A stretch of 64,000 nucleotides of DNA from Metallococcus carri (GCF_011440275.1 NZ_JAAOIV010000001.1:310001-374000); one strand, 5' to 3'; shown: positions 1-7,790, counted from the stretch's first letter. Numbers and translations are program-made. Notes: generated from the letters alone by a model not told the origin.

Positions 1-2
1 CC

Positions 3-368
3 GCCGCCCTCATGCGCCAGATCGCCGGCGACGCCGTCGAGGTCTACTCCGCGGGCACGGCCCCAGGGGCGTCGCTCAATGCGCTGTCCGCTGCTTCGGT
101 CGCGGAGGTCGGGGCGAGCATGGCCGGCGAGCACCCCAAGCCGATCGACCCGGCCCTGCTGCGCACCGTGGACCGCGTCGTCGTCATCGGCGACGAGGCC
201 GTCGTCGAGCCCGCGCCGGGGATGGCCGGGACCATCGAGACCTGGAGCATCCACGAGCCGTCAGACCGCGGGATCGAGGGCGAGGAGCGGATGCGTCTGA
301 TCCGCGACGAACTCGCCGAGAAGGCCCGCGGCCTCCTCTCAGATCTGGTCGTCTCGTCGAAGGCCTGA
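3..368 (+). CDS. arsC: Arsenate reductase, LMW phosphatase type (5'-truncated)
   Basis: The 3' part of an arsenate reductase of the low-molecular-weight protein tyrosine phosphatase family, which reduces As(V) to As(III) for export. The frame is open to the window edge and reads AALMRQIAG, the helix that follows the family's CX5R P-loop, so the P-loop itself lies outside. YSAGTAPG, typical of the family, follows. The visible part is 121 codons and ends at TGA 366-368. It converges on the MFS gene 7 bp away and belongs to the ars locus. The start codon and the catalytic cysteine cannot be checked here. Confidence 0.85.
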   Translation, partial: AALMRQIAGDAVEVYSAGTAPGASLNALSAASVAEVGASMAGEHPKPIDPALLRTVDRVVVIGDEAVVEPAPGMAGTIETWSIHEPSDRGIEGEERMRLIRDELAEKARGLLSDLVVSSKA

Positions 369-375
369 ACCCGGG

Positions 376-1614
376 TCACGCCGTCTGCTCGGCCGTGGCC
401 TCCGCCCGGCGGGGAGCCTGGGTGCGTGAGCTGGCGATCATGAGCACCGTCCCGACCGCTGCCAGGGCGGCGAGGACGAGGAACGCGTGCGCGTAGCCGC
501 CGGTCGCCTCGGCCAGCACCGCGCCGGCGAACGGGGCGAGGGCTGTGGCCAGCAGCACCGGCAGGCCCAGGACGCCGGAGAGGTGGCCGTAGGCGCGCGG
601 GCCCCAGCGGTCGGTGATCGCGGTCGCCTGCAGCAGCGTCGCGATCCCGCGCCCGATCCCGGCGGCCATCGCCGCCGCGACCAGCAGGCCGACCGGGCCC
701 GGTACGACGGCGAGGGCGAGCGTGCTCGCCGACACCAGGACGAACACCGTCGCGGTGCGCGCGGTCAGCGGGACGCGGCGCGCCAGACCGGTGTAGACGA
801 GGCGGCCGGCGACCTGGCCAATGCCGCCGAGGCCGAACACCCATGCCGCGGACTGCGCGGTCAGGCCGCGCTCGAGCATGAGCGGGACCAGGGCGAGCAG
901 TCCGGAGTACATCGCCAGCGACACCAGGGTGAGTCCCGCTGCGAGCAGCCGGAACCGTGCGCTGCGCAGGACCTCCGTTGCGTGGGCGCGGTCGACGGCG
1001 GGTTCCTCGGGGTGCTGCTTCGCGGGCCAGGGCCGACGCAGGAGGAACCAGTGAGCCGGGACCGTGAGCACGGCGAGGACGACCGACGCCCACAGGTAGG
1101 TCGCCCGCCAGCCCACGTGCGCGCCGACGGTCGCGGTCAGCGGAGCGAACACCGTGCTGGCCAGGCCAGCGACCAGGGTGAGCGTCGCCAGCGCACCCAG
1201 GCGTCGACCCGAGAACCAGCCGGTGATCGCGGCGAAAGCCGGCGGGTAGAGCACCCCGGCCATCGCGGCCCCGGCCAGCACCCAGCCACCGATGAAGACC
1301 GGCAGTTCCGGCGAGACGGCGATCACCACGAGGGCGAGGACGCCGAGGATCGAGCCGGCGGACATGATGCGGCGCGGCCCGTGCTGGTCGATGACCCGGC
1401 CGACCGGCACCCCGGCCAGCGCCGAGACGACCAGCGCGGCCGAGAATGCCGAGGCGACGACGACCGGCGACCAGCCAGTGTCGGCGCTGATCCGCGGGGC
1501 GAGGACGGGGAAGGCGTAGTAGAGCAGGCCCCAGGAGGCGATCTCGGTCACGCACAGCGCCGCCAGCACCGTCCCCAGCGCTGGGCGCGTCGCCAGCTCA
1601 GGCAACGGCGGCAC
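376..1614 (-). CDS. MFS transporter of the ars operon
   Basis: Major facilitator superfamily permease of 412 aa with about twelve hydrophobic segments; it starts with TRPALGTVLAALCVTEIASW and has the loop-2 type motif GVPVGRVIDQHGPRR. Start GTG at 1614 was chosen because it overlaps the arsO stop by 17 bp, the normal spacing for coupled genes; the longer open frame upstream only shadows arsO. It is third in the minus-strand operon oxidoreductase-arsO-MFS. Co-transcription with arsO and the shared arsR operator suggest export of an arsenical (inorganic or organic), but the substrate cannot be read from the sequence. It does not look like ACR3 or ArsB. Confidence 0.8.
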   Translation of the reverse strand: MPPLPELATRPALGTVLAALCVTEIASWGLLYYAFPVLAPRISADTGWSPVVVASAFSAALVVSALAGVPVGRVIDQHGPRRIMSAGSILGVLALVVIAVSPELPVFIGGWVLAGAAMAGVLYPPAFAAITGWFSGRRLGALATLTLVAGLASTVFAPLTATVGAHVGWRATYLWASVVLAVLTVPAHWFLLRRPWPAKQHPEEPAVDRAHATEVLRSARFRLLAAGLTLVSLAMYSGLLALVPLMLERGLTAQSAAWVFGLGGIGQVAGRLVYTGLARRVPLTARTATVFVLVSASTLALAVVPGPVGLLVAAAMAAGIGRGIATLLQATAITDRWGPRAYGHLSGVLGLPVLLATALAPFAGAVLAEATGGYAHAFLVLAALAAVGTVLMIASSRTQAPRRAEATAEQTA

Positions 1615-2662
1615 CCCGCGGCTGCCCGGCCAGAGCCGTGACCACGTAGTCGGCGTCGCGGTGGACCCCGCGCAGCGTGTTCGAGGAGAACGAGCGCTGG
1701 AACTCCAGACCGAGGAAACCCACACCCGGCAGGCCGGTCGCGACCCCACGGTCATGTCTCGGCATGCCGGCTTCGTCGAGGACGCCGAGGGAACGCAGGT
1801 ACGGCAGATGCGGCCGGTAACCGGTCGCGAACACCACCGCGTCGACCTGCTCCCGCGAGCCGTCCGGCCACACGACACCGTCGGAGGCGAACTCGGCGAA
1901 CATGGGCCGCTGGTCGGGGCGTCCCGCCTCCAGCGCCTTCCGGTACTTGTCGGTGCCGATCACTGGGGTGCCGGTGACGATCCGGGCGAGGACCGACGGC
2001 GGCAGCAGGTCGGCGCGGGTCACCTTCAACCACCAGTGCAGATCCTTTCCGGCGATGACCTGCGGCGCGAACCGGACCCGGTCCCGCACCGCCAGCGACG
2101 TCCTGGCGTGGTCGGCGAGCTCGTGGGCGACCTGGACGGCGGAGTTGCCCGCGCCGACGACCACGACCCGCTGGTCCGAGAACTCCTCCGGGGACCGGTA
2201 GTCGGCCACGTGCAGGACCCGGCCGCCGAAGGCTCTCTGACCGGGGATCGTCGGCACGTGCGGGTTGCCGAACGAGCCCGAGGCGGCGATCAGCGCGGAC
2301 CCCTCGAACCTGCTCCCGTCGGCCAGCTCGACCATGAACGAGAGGCCGTCCGCGGCCACGCCGACGACCCGAGCCCCGGTTCGGATCTCGACATCAAGAC
2401 TGCGGGCATAGCCGCGGAGGTAGTCGACGACCTCGTCGCGGCCCGGGTAGCCGTCCGGGTCGCCGGGAAATGGGTGGCCGGGGAAGGCGCTGTAGCCGCG
2501 CGGGGAGAACAGGCGCAGACTGTCGTAGTAGCGCGGCCAGGACCCGACCGGCTCCGGCCCGGCCTCCATGAGGACCGGCTCCCAGCCGTTCACGAGCCCG
2601 GCACGGGCGGCGGCCAGCCCGGACTGGCCGCCGCCGACGACGATCAGGCGGCCGCGGCTCAT
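1598..2662 (-). CDS. arsO: ArsO-type flavin-dependent monooxygenase
   Basis: NAD(P)H-dependent flavin monooxygenase-like protein, 354 aa. An FAD-binding Rossmann motif VVGGGQSGLA lies at the N-terminus, a second dinucleotide motif VVGAGNSAVQ near residue 170, and FATGYRPHLPYL, typical of flavin monooxygenases, toward the C-terminus. Start ATG 2662 overlaps the upstream gene's stop in an ATGA arrangement, so translation is probably coupled. Proteins of this type (ArsO) are known from actinobacterial ars operons with flavoprotein partners; their reaction is not firmly established. Inference: it oxidises an arsenical or maintains redox balance for the exporter encoded next. Confidence 0.8.
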   Translation of the reverse strand: MSRGRLIVVGGGQSGLAAARAGLVNGWEPVLMEAGPEPVGSWPRYYDSLRLFSPRGYSAFPGHPFPGDPDGYPGRDEVVDYLRGYARSLDVEIRTGARVVGVAADGLSFMVELADGSRFEGSALIAASGSFGNPHVPTIPGQRAFGGRVLHVADYRSPEEFSDQRVVVVGAGNSAVQVAHELADHARTSLAVRDRVRFAPQVIAGKDLHWWLKVTRADLLPPSVLARIVTGTPVIGTDKYRKALEAGRPDQRPMFAEFASDGVVWPDGSREQVDAVVFATGYRPHLPYLRSLGVLDEAGMPRHDRGVATGLPGVGFLGLEFQRSFSSNTLRGVHRDADYVVTALAGQPRGAAVA

Positions 2663-3975
2663 CCCGCCGTCCTCGTGCCGAGCTGGATCAGCTGCGGCGC
2701 GGGCGCGCAGCAGCCGCCGGACGACGCCTCTTCGGGCGCGTCGAACAGGCCCGACCCGCCGCACACCCCGGTGTCGGGCAGCTCCAGCTCCACCCGCGAC
2801 GCGGCGTCGTGGTCACCGGCGAGCTCGGCGGCCACGCTGCGGACCTGCTCGTACCCGGTCATCGCCAGGAACGTCGGAGCGCGGCCGTAGGACTTCGCTC
2901 CGACGATGTAGAAGCCGGGCTCCGGGTGGGCGAGGTCGGCCGCGCCCGTGGCGCGCACCGAGCCGCAGGAGTGGACGTTCGGGTCGACCTCGGCGGCGAG
3001 CTTCGCCGGGGCCTGCAGCCGCACGTCCAGGTCCAGGCGCACCTCGGACAGGAACGACAGGTCCGGGCGGAACCCGGTCGCGACGACCACCCGGTCCGCG
3101 GGAGCGAGCCGGCGGCCGTCCTCGGCGACCAGGACCGCCCGGCCGTCCTCGATCCGCACTTCCTCGGTGCGGAACCCGGTGACCAGGTCGACGAGGCCGT
3201 CCTCGACGGCCTTCCTCGCCCGCTGGCCCAGGGCACCGCGCTCGGGCAGCTCGTCGGCGGGCCCGCCGCCGAACGCGTTGCCGACGGAGCCGCGGCGCAG
3301 CGCCCACGTCACCCGGGTGCCCGGCTCGCGGCGCACCACCGCCGCGAGGTCACCGATGGCGGTCGCTGCCGAGTGCCCGCTGCCGACGACCACGACGTGC
3401 TTCCCGGCGAGGGCTGCAGCCTCATCCCGGCTCGGGGTGCGATGGCCGAGCAGACCGGCCTCGACCGCGTCGACCTCGCCCAGGGCAGGCAGCCCGTCCG
3501 CGCCCGCCGGGCTCGGGGCCCGCCAGGTGCCCGAGGCATCGATCACCGCACGCGCCTCGAACCGCTCCTGGCTCCCGTCGGCGCGGCGGACGTGGACGAC
3601 GAACGGCTGCTCGGCCCGACCGGCGTCGACCGAGAGGTCGCGGCCCTTCCGGCCCACCCCGACCACGCGCGAGCCGTACCGGACGCGGTCGCCCAGCGCC
3701 TCGGCGAGCGGGGCGAGGTAGCCCTCGACCCACTGCGCGCCCGTCGGGTAGTCCTTGTCAGGCGTGCTCCAGCCGGAGGGCTCGAGCAGGCGGCGGGCCG
3801 CGGGATCGGTGAGCTCCGACCACGGCGAGAACAGGCGCACATGGCCCCACTCCGTGACAGCCGACGCCGGGGTGTCGCCCGATTCCAGGACCAGCGGCTC
3901 CAGCCCGCGCTCGAGCAGGTGGGCGGCGGCGGCCAGACCCTGCGGGCCGGCTCCGATGACGATGACGGGATTCAC
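2659..3975 (-). CDS. FAD/NAD(P)-binding oxidoreductase with C-terminal cysteine tail
   Basis: Flavoprotein oxidoreductase, 438 aa, first gene of the minus-strand ars operon. It has the FAD motif VIGAGPQGLAAAAHL at residues 4-18, a second nucleotide-binding motif VVVGSGHSAATAIGDL near the middle, and VVATGFRPDLSFL before the C-terminal third. GTG 3975 was chosen because GGAGG lies 5 nt upstream and the FAD motif follows at once. The last 40 residues are unusual: TGVCGGSG followed by SSGGCCAPAP, a three-cysteine tail that may bind As(III) or carry redox equivalents (inference). It resembles ars-linked flavin monooxygenase/thioredoxin-reductase-like proteins; the substrate is unknown. Confidence 0.75.
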   Translation of the reverse strand: MNPVIVIGAGPQGLAAAAHLLERGLEPLVLESGDTPASAVTEWGHVRLFSPWSELTDPAARRLLEPSGWSTPDKDYPTGAQWVEGYLAPLAEALGDRVRYGSRVVGVGRKGRDLSVDAGRAEQPFVVHVRRADGSQERFEARAVIDASGTWRAPSPAGADGLPALGEVDAVEAGLLGHRTPSRDEAAALAGKHVVVVGSGHSAATAIGDLAAVVRREPGTRVTWALRRGSVGNAFGGGPADELPERGALGQRARKAVEDGLVDLVTGFRTEEVRIEDGRAVLVAEDGRRLAPADRVVVATGFRPDLSFLSEVRLDLDVRLQAPAKLAAEVDPNVHSCGSVRATGAADLAHPEPGFYIVGAKSYGRAPTFLAMTGYEQVRSVAAELAGDHDAASRVELELPDTGVCGGSGLFDAPEEASSGGCCAPAPQLIQLGTRTAG

Positions 3976-4014
3976 TGCAACCTCCACGTATTGACGTTCT
4001 TCGATGTGTCGAGC

Positions 4015-4052
4015 CTGCCTCACGTATCGACAGATGTCAATACGTGAGGCAG
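4015..4052. promoter_or_regulatory. ArsR operator palindrome with overlapping divergent promoters
   Basis: Imperfect 38-bp palindrome: CTGCCTCACGTAT at 4015-4027 is exactly complementary to ATACGTGAGGCAG at 4040-4052, and 17 of 19 pairs match overall. Both promoters are embedded in it. Minus: TTGACA (4040-4035), 17-nt spacer, CAGGCT (4017-4012). Plus: TCGACA (4027-4032), 17-nt spacer, CAGAAT (4050-4055). One ArsR dimer bound here would block both RNA polymerases. Lying between arsR and the ars operon, it is best read as the ArsR operator. Confidence 0.8.
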
Positions 4053-4061
4053 AATGGAGGC

Positions 4062-4406
4062 ATGAGCACTCCTCCCGCCACCGAGGCCACGGCCGACGTC
4101 GCGCCCTGCTGCGTCCTCGGCGAGACGATCGACGACGGCCTCGCCCACGACCTCGCGAAGGTGTTCAAGGCCCTCGGCGACCCCACCCGGGTCAAGCTCA
4201 TGTCCCTCATCGCCGGCAGCAGCGACGGCGAGATGTGCGTCTGCGACCTCACCGAGCCCGTCGGGCTCTCCCAGCCCACCGTCTCCCACCACATGAAGCT
4301 GCTCGTCGAGGCCGGGCTCGTCGCCCGCGAGCAGCGCGGCCGCTGGGCCTACTACCGCCCCACCATCGACACCCTCGCCGCCGCAGCCAAGGCGCTCAAC
4401 GCCTGA
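4062..4406 (+). CDS. arsR: ArsR-family arsenic-responsive repressor
   Basis: Winged-helix ArsR/SmtB repressor, 114 aa, with the recognition region LSQPTVSHHMKLLVEAGLV. Candidate As(III) ligands are C16 and C17 in an N-terminal APCCVLG and C59/C61 in MCVCDL; the CC pair plus one cysteine near residue 55-60 matches the three-cysteine site known from Corynebacterium glutamicum ArsR. ATG 4062 lies 6 nt after the CAGAAT -10 box, so the mRNA is probably leaderless; the GTG at 4044 would lie inside the operator. Its stop overlaps the next start (TGATG). It should repress itself, the acetyltransferase and the divergent ars operon. Confidence 0.93.
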   Translation: MSTPPATEATADVAPCCVLGETIDDGLAHDLAKVFKALGDPTRVKLMSLIAGSSDGEMCVCDLTEPVGLSQPTVSHHMKLLVEAGLVAREQRGRWAYYRPTIDTLAAAAKALNA

Positions 4407-4924
4407 TGGAGCCGCTGGCGACCAGGCCCATGACGCCGGCCGACTGGCCCGCCGTCGAGGCCATCTACCGCGCAGGCATCGCCACCGGCCACGCCACCTT
4501 CGAAGCCGAGCCCCCGCCGGACTGGCACGCGTTCGCGTCCGGCAAGCGTCCCGACCTCATGCTCGTCGCCGTCGACGGTGATGACCGCGTGCTCGGCTGG
4601 GCCGCCGCCGGACCCGTCTCGGCCCGCCCCGTCTACCGGGGCGTCGTCGAGCACTCGGTCTACGTCGCCCCTCACGCGGCCGGGCGCGGCGTCGGATCGC
4701 AGCTGCTCGGAGACCTCCTCGCCGTCGCCGACCGATCAGGCGTCTGGACGGTCCAGTCTTCGATCTTCCCCGAGAACGCCGCCAGCCTGAAACTCCACCA
4801 GAGCGCCGGATTCAGGGTCGTCGGACGCCGCGAGCGGATCGGGCTGATGCCGTGCGGGCCGCTCGCCGGCCAGTGGCGGGACACCGTGCTCATCGAGCGG
4901 CGCGCACCCGCGACGACTTCTTGA
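4406..4924 (+). CDS. arsN: GNAT acetyltransferase, ArsN/phosphinothricin acetyltransferase type
   Basis: GNAT N-acetyltransferase, 172 aa. The acetyl-CoA-binding segment is APHAAGRGVGSQLL, and the C-terminal part carries SSIFPENAASLKLHQSAGF, the usual pattern of phosphinothricin acetyltransferase (PAT) relatives. ATG 4406 shares one base with the arsR stop, so the two genes are translationally coupled and under the same operator. PAT-like proteins in ars loci are called ArsN; the characterised ones acetylate arsinothricin, an arsenic-containing glutamate analogue. The family is clear; arsinothricin as substrate is inferred from the coupling to arsR. Confidence 0.8.
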   Translation: MEPLATRPMTPADWPAVEAIYRAGIATGHATFEAEPPPDWHAFASGKRPDLMLVAVDGDDRVLGWAAAGPVSARPVYRGVVEHSVYVAPHAAGRGVGSQLLGDLLAVADRSGVWTVQSSIFPENAASLKLHQSAGFRVVGRRERIGLMPCGPLAGQWRDTVLIERRAPATTS

Positions 4925-4992
4925 ACCTCACGACTCCGGCTACGCACCGGGCCGCAAGGTGGTGGTGCTCGTCGGCCGACAGACGCGCACGG

Positions 4993-5021
4993 TCGACGCC
5001 TCGACCCGTCCGTGGTAGCCT
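4993..5021 (+). promoter_or_regulatory. Promoter upstream of the abiF-linked hairpin RNA
   Basis: TCGACG (4993-4998), a 17-nt spacer and TAGCCT (5016-5021) form a good actinobacterial sigma-70 type promoter. Initiation about 7 nt downstream would start an RNA near 5027-5029, just before the hairpin and 70 nt ahead of the abiF start. Confidence 0.6.
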
Positions 5022-5027
5022 GAGGGC

Positions 5028-5075
5028 ACTACATCCCCCACGCCTCTCCACGATGCGCACTTGGGGGATTTTCTC
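5028..5075 (+). ncRNA. Putative small structured RNA upstream of abiF
   Basis: A short transcript predicted from about 5028 would hold ATCCCCCA (5033-5040), a 21-nt pyrimidine-rich loop and the exact complement TGGGGGAT (5062-5069), followed at once by TTTTCTCT, i.e. a terminator-like end about 45-50 nt after the start. An outer GGGCA (5024-5028) could also pair with TGCCC (5076-5080). ABI_2/AbiF HEPN genes are known to carry a conserved structured RNA next to them (the abiF RNA motif), and AbiF-ncRNA pairs have been proposed as RNA-based toxin-antitoxin systems ancestral to Cas13. Alternatively the hairpin is only an attenuator in the abiF leader. Confidence 0.5.
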
Positions 5076-5100
5076 TGCCCGCATAGAGGAGGGAGCGTCG

Positions 5101-6096
5101 ATGCCGCAGCCGCGCCGCGCGCCCCGCCCGCGCGGAACGCTGAGCTACGACAAGCCGCCAATGGAGCTGGAAGATCTCGTCGACCGCCTCGCCGACCGCG
5201 GACTGGTCATCGTCAACCGGGACCGGGCGCTGCGGCACCTGCGCCACATCGGATACTACCGCCTCTCCCCCTACACGATCCCGTTTCAGACGGCCGGACC
5301 GGAGCATCGCCTGCGAGATGGGACGTCGTTCGACGACGTGCTCGACCTCTACGTTTTCGACCGGGCGCTGCGCTCGGTGGTCATCGACGCCCTCGAGCGC
5401 GTCGAGGTCGCCGTGCGCGCGGCGCTGACCGATCACATGTCGACGGTCTACGACGACCCGCACTGGTACATGGACGCCTCACACTTCCGCGACCGCGGCA
5501 AGCATGCGGGACTTCTGAAGATCGTCAGGGACACCTGCGACGAGCGGCTCCGCGGCACCCCGGACGCCGGGGAGGACTCGCTGGTCCACCGCTCGGCGCT
5601 CGAGCACTACCTCACCACCTACGGCTCACCCGAGCTGCCGCCGTCCTGGCTCATGGTCGAGACCCTCACCGTCGGACAGCTCACTAGCGGGTACCGGAAT
5701 CTGAAGCGCCGCTCTGATCGGACCGCCGTCGCCCGGAGCATCGGCCTGACAGCGCCCGTGCTCGAGTCTTGGATGCAGACCTACGTCCGCGTTCGCAACG
5801 TCTGCGCCCACCACGGCCGACTGTGGAACGTCGGCCTCGGCGTCTACCCGGCGATCCCGAACTCGCCCATCGTGTCCTGGCTCGAAGGAACCGAAGCGCT
5901 GCCCGAGAGATCGAGGAAGCGGCTCTACCCCGTCCTCGTCTCCCTGCAGACGGTCCTGGAAACGATCTCCCCGCGCAGCGGCTGGGCGCGGCGACTTCAC
6001 GAACTGGTCGACTCCCGCCCCGCGATGAACCTGCGTGGCATGGGCATCCCCGACGACTGGGCAGACGACCCGTTCTGGCGTCGACAGCTCGACTGA
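5101..6096 (+). CDS. abiF: Abi/AbiF family HEPN abortive-infection protein
   Basis: ABI_2-family protein, 331 aa, with the family N-terminus LSYDKPPMELEDLVDRLADRG, then HLRHIGYYRLSPY and FDRALRSVVIDALERVEVAVR. Near the C-terminal third R232-NVCA-H237 gives the R-X4-H HEPN ribonuclease motif, set in VRVRNVCAHHGRLWN. ATG 5101 follows GAGGAGGGAG by 6-7 nt. HEPN nucleases of this family cause abortive infection, probably by cutting RNA. The gene stands alone beside the ars locus with its own upstream hairpin RNA. Its tyrosine codons before G are TAC (TAC GAC, TAC GGC), unlike the TAT-G habit of the core genes, which suggests transfer. Confidence 0.88.
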   Translation: MPQPRRAPRPRGTLSYDKPPMELEDLVDRLADRGLVIVNRDRALRHLRHIGYYRLSPYTIPFQTAGPEHRLRDGTSFDDVLDLYVFDRALRSVVIDALERVEVAVRAALTDHMSTVYDDPHWYMDASHFRDRGKHAGLLKIVRDTCDERLRGTPDAGEDSLVHRSALEHYLTTYGSPELPPSWLMVETLTVGQLTSGYRNLKRRSDRTAVARSIGLTAPVLESWMQTYVRVRNVCAHHGRLWNVGLGVYPAIPNSPIVSWLEGTEALPERSRKRLYPVLVSLQTVLETISPRSGWARRLHELVDSRPAMNLRGMGIPDDWADDPFWRRQLD

Positions 6097-6165
6097 GCCG
6101 CCTGACGATCCGTCATGACAGAGGTCGGATTATCACTCGTGGTTGGGTTGAACGCGAGCGTTCGG

Positions 6166-7014
6166 CTAGCGTTTCCGCTGGCAGACTGGGCAAAAGTGGC
6201 TGGAGCGGTTCATGAATCGCTCGCGCACGATCGGGGTGCCGCAGCGCTTGCACGGGCGACCTTCCCGCCCGTATACATCCAATGTCATTCGTCCGCTGGC
6301 TCCGTTGACGTTGACATAGAGCGCGTCGAAGGATGTGCCGCCCTCCCCCAGCGCGGCGATCATCACCTCGCGCGCGTGCTCGAGCAGCCCGGCGACCACG
6401 GGGCGGGTCAGCCGGTCGGTCCATCGCTCCCCGTGCAACCGCGAGCGCCAGAGCGCCTCGTCGGCGTAGATATTGCCGATCCCCGACACGAGCGTCTGGT
6501 CCAGCAGCGCTCGTTTGACCGCCGTATGCCGGTGCCGCAGCTTCCGGTTGACGCTCGCCTCGTCATACGCCGCCTCGAGCGGGTCGGGAGCGATATGCGT
6601 GATGACCGACGGAATCTGCTTGTCGGAGAACGGATCTGGGACCAGGTCGACCAGCTGCAGCCCGCCGAACGTGCGCTGGTCGACGAAGCGCAACTCGCGC
6701 CCGTCCGACATACCGAAGAAGGCGTGGCAGTGTTTCGGCCGCGGTGTGTCCGCGGAGGTGACCAGCATCTGCCCGCTCATGCCGAGGTGCACGACCAGCG
6801 CCTCACCGGAGTCGAGCGCGAGCCAGAGATATTTGCCTCGCCGGTCCGCCTGCTCGACGGTCACGCCGGTGAGCGCGGCGGCCAGCGCCGCCGGCCCGGC
6901 CTCGTGCCGGCGAGCGACCCGCGCCCCGAGCACCGATGCGGTCTCGAGCCGGCGCCCGACGACATGCTCGGCCAGGCCGCGCCGGACGACCTCGACCTCG
7001 GGAAGCTCAGGCAC
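6166..7014 (-). CDS. mutM: Formamidopyrimidine-DNA glycosylase (Fpg/MutM)
   Basis: Bifunctional DNA glycosylase/AP lyase that removes 8-oxoguanine and other oxidised purines; 282 aa, the usual length. It begins [13 protein letters not shown]: Pro after the initiator is the Schiff-base nucleophile and the next Glu is catalytic; the beta-turn lysine is in [21 protein letters not shown] is the helix-two-turn-helix and CKRCGTPI...FCPVCQRKR the C-terminal zinc finger. GTG 7014 places the catalytic proline at residue 2 and overlaps the rnc stop by 8 bp. It is the last gene of the operon DUF177-rpmF-rnc-mutM, a common actinobacterial arrangement. Confidence 0.96.
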   Translation of the reverse strand: MPELPEVEVVRRGLAEHVVGRRLETASVLGARVARRHEAGPAALAAALTGVTVEQADRRGKYLWLALDSGEALVVHLGMSGQMLVTSADTPRPKHCHAFFGMSDGRELRFVDQRTFGGLQLVDLVPDPFSDKQIPSVITHIAPDPLEAAYDEASVNRKLRHRHTAVKRALLDQTLVSGIGNIYADEALWRSRLHGERWTDRLTRPVVAGLLEHAREVMIAALGEGGTSFDALYVNVNGASGRMTLDVYGREGRPCKRCGTPIVRERFMNRSSHFCPVCQRKR

Positions 7015-7774
7015 CGGGTTCGACGACCGGCTCGGCCTCGGTGGCCTTGGCCGCACGCTCCTTGAGCACATTCCAGGCGGCCTCGGCGGCGATCTGCTCG
7101 GCCGCCTTCTTGTTGCGGCCCACGCCGTCCCCGAGCTGTTCGCCGGCGACCACGGCGTGCGCGGTGAACACCTTGTCGTGGTCCGGCCCCTCCTCGTCCA
7201 CGAGGTATGACGGGGCCCCGAGCCCCTGGGTCGCGCACAGCTCCTGCAGCGAGGTCTTCCAGTCCAGTCCGGCCCCGAGCCCGGACGCCTGGGCCATCAG
7301 GCCGTCGACCAGGTGGTGCACCAGGGCCGCGGCGGGCGGCATACCGCCGGAGAGGTAGACCGTGCCGATGACGGCCTCGGTGGTGTCGGCGAGGATCGAG
7401 TCCTTGTCGCGACCACCGGTCGCGAGCTCGCCCCGGCCGAGCAGCAGGTAGTCACCCAGCCCGAGCTCGCGGGCGACTCCGGCCAGAGCGCGCGAGTTGA
7501 CGACCGAGGCCCGGTATTTCGCCAACTGACCCTCGGGCTCGTCCGGATAGGTGTGGTAGAGCGTGTCGGTCACCACGATGCCGAGCACCGCGTCACCGAG
7601 GAACTCCTGCCGCTCGTTGTGCGGCAGGTTGCCGTTCTCGTAGGCGTACGACCGGTGGGTCAGGGCACGCAGAAGCAGCGGCTCGTCGACGGCCACCCCG
7701 CAGATGCGCTGAAGCTCTGCGACGAGGTCGGCGACGGGCCGCTGCTGCGCCTGACGGGCTCGCTTGGAGGTCAC
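7007..7774 (-). CDS. rnc: Ribonuclease III
   Basis: Double-stranded-RNA endonuclease for rRNA processing and mRNA turnover, 255 aa. The signature [15 protein letters not shown] (near residue 60) carries catalytic acidic residues; [15 protein letters not shown] gives the second acidic cluster; the C-terminal third from [10 protein letters not shown] is the dsRNA-binding domain, with [16 protein letters not shown]. Start GTG 7774 ([13 protein letters not shown]) is the first in-frame start after the rpmF stop 16 bp upstream; no strong Shine-Dalgarno is visible, so a slightly different start is possible. An Ala/Glu-rich tail of about 15 residues follows the dsRBD. Confidence 0.95.
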   Translation of the reverse strand: MTSKRARQAQQRPVADLVAELQRICGVAVDEPLLLRALTHRSYAYENGNLPHNERQEFLGDAVLGIVVTDTLYHTYPDEPEGQLAKYRASVVNSRALAGVARELGLGDYLLLGRGELATGGRDKDSILADTTEAVIGTVYLSGGMPPAAALVHHLVDGLMAQASGLGAGLDWKTSLQELCATQGLGAPSYLVDEEGPDHDKVFTAHAVVAGEQLGDGVGRNKKAAEQIAAEAAWNVLKERAAKATEAEPVVEPGA

Positions 7775-7790
7775 GTCGAGGCGGGGCTCG

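Noticed and set aside
4044-4061. GTG 4044 as the arsR start
   Set aside because: It lies inside the operator palindrome, upstream of the predicted transcription start.
5024-5080. Riboswitch upstream of abiF
   Set aside because: A single hairpin with a short outer stem does not match a known ligand-binding fold; the abiF-linked RNA or an attenuator fits better.
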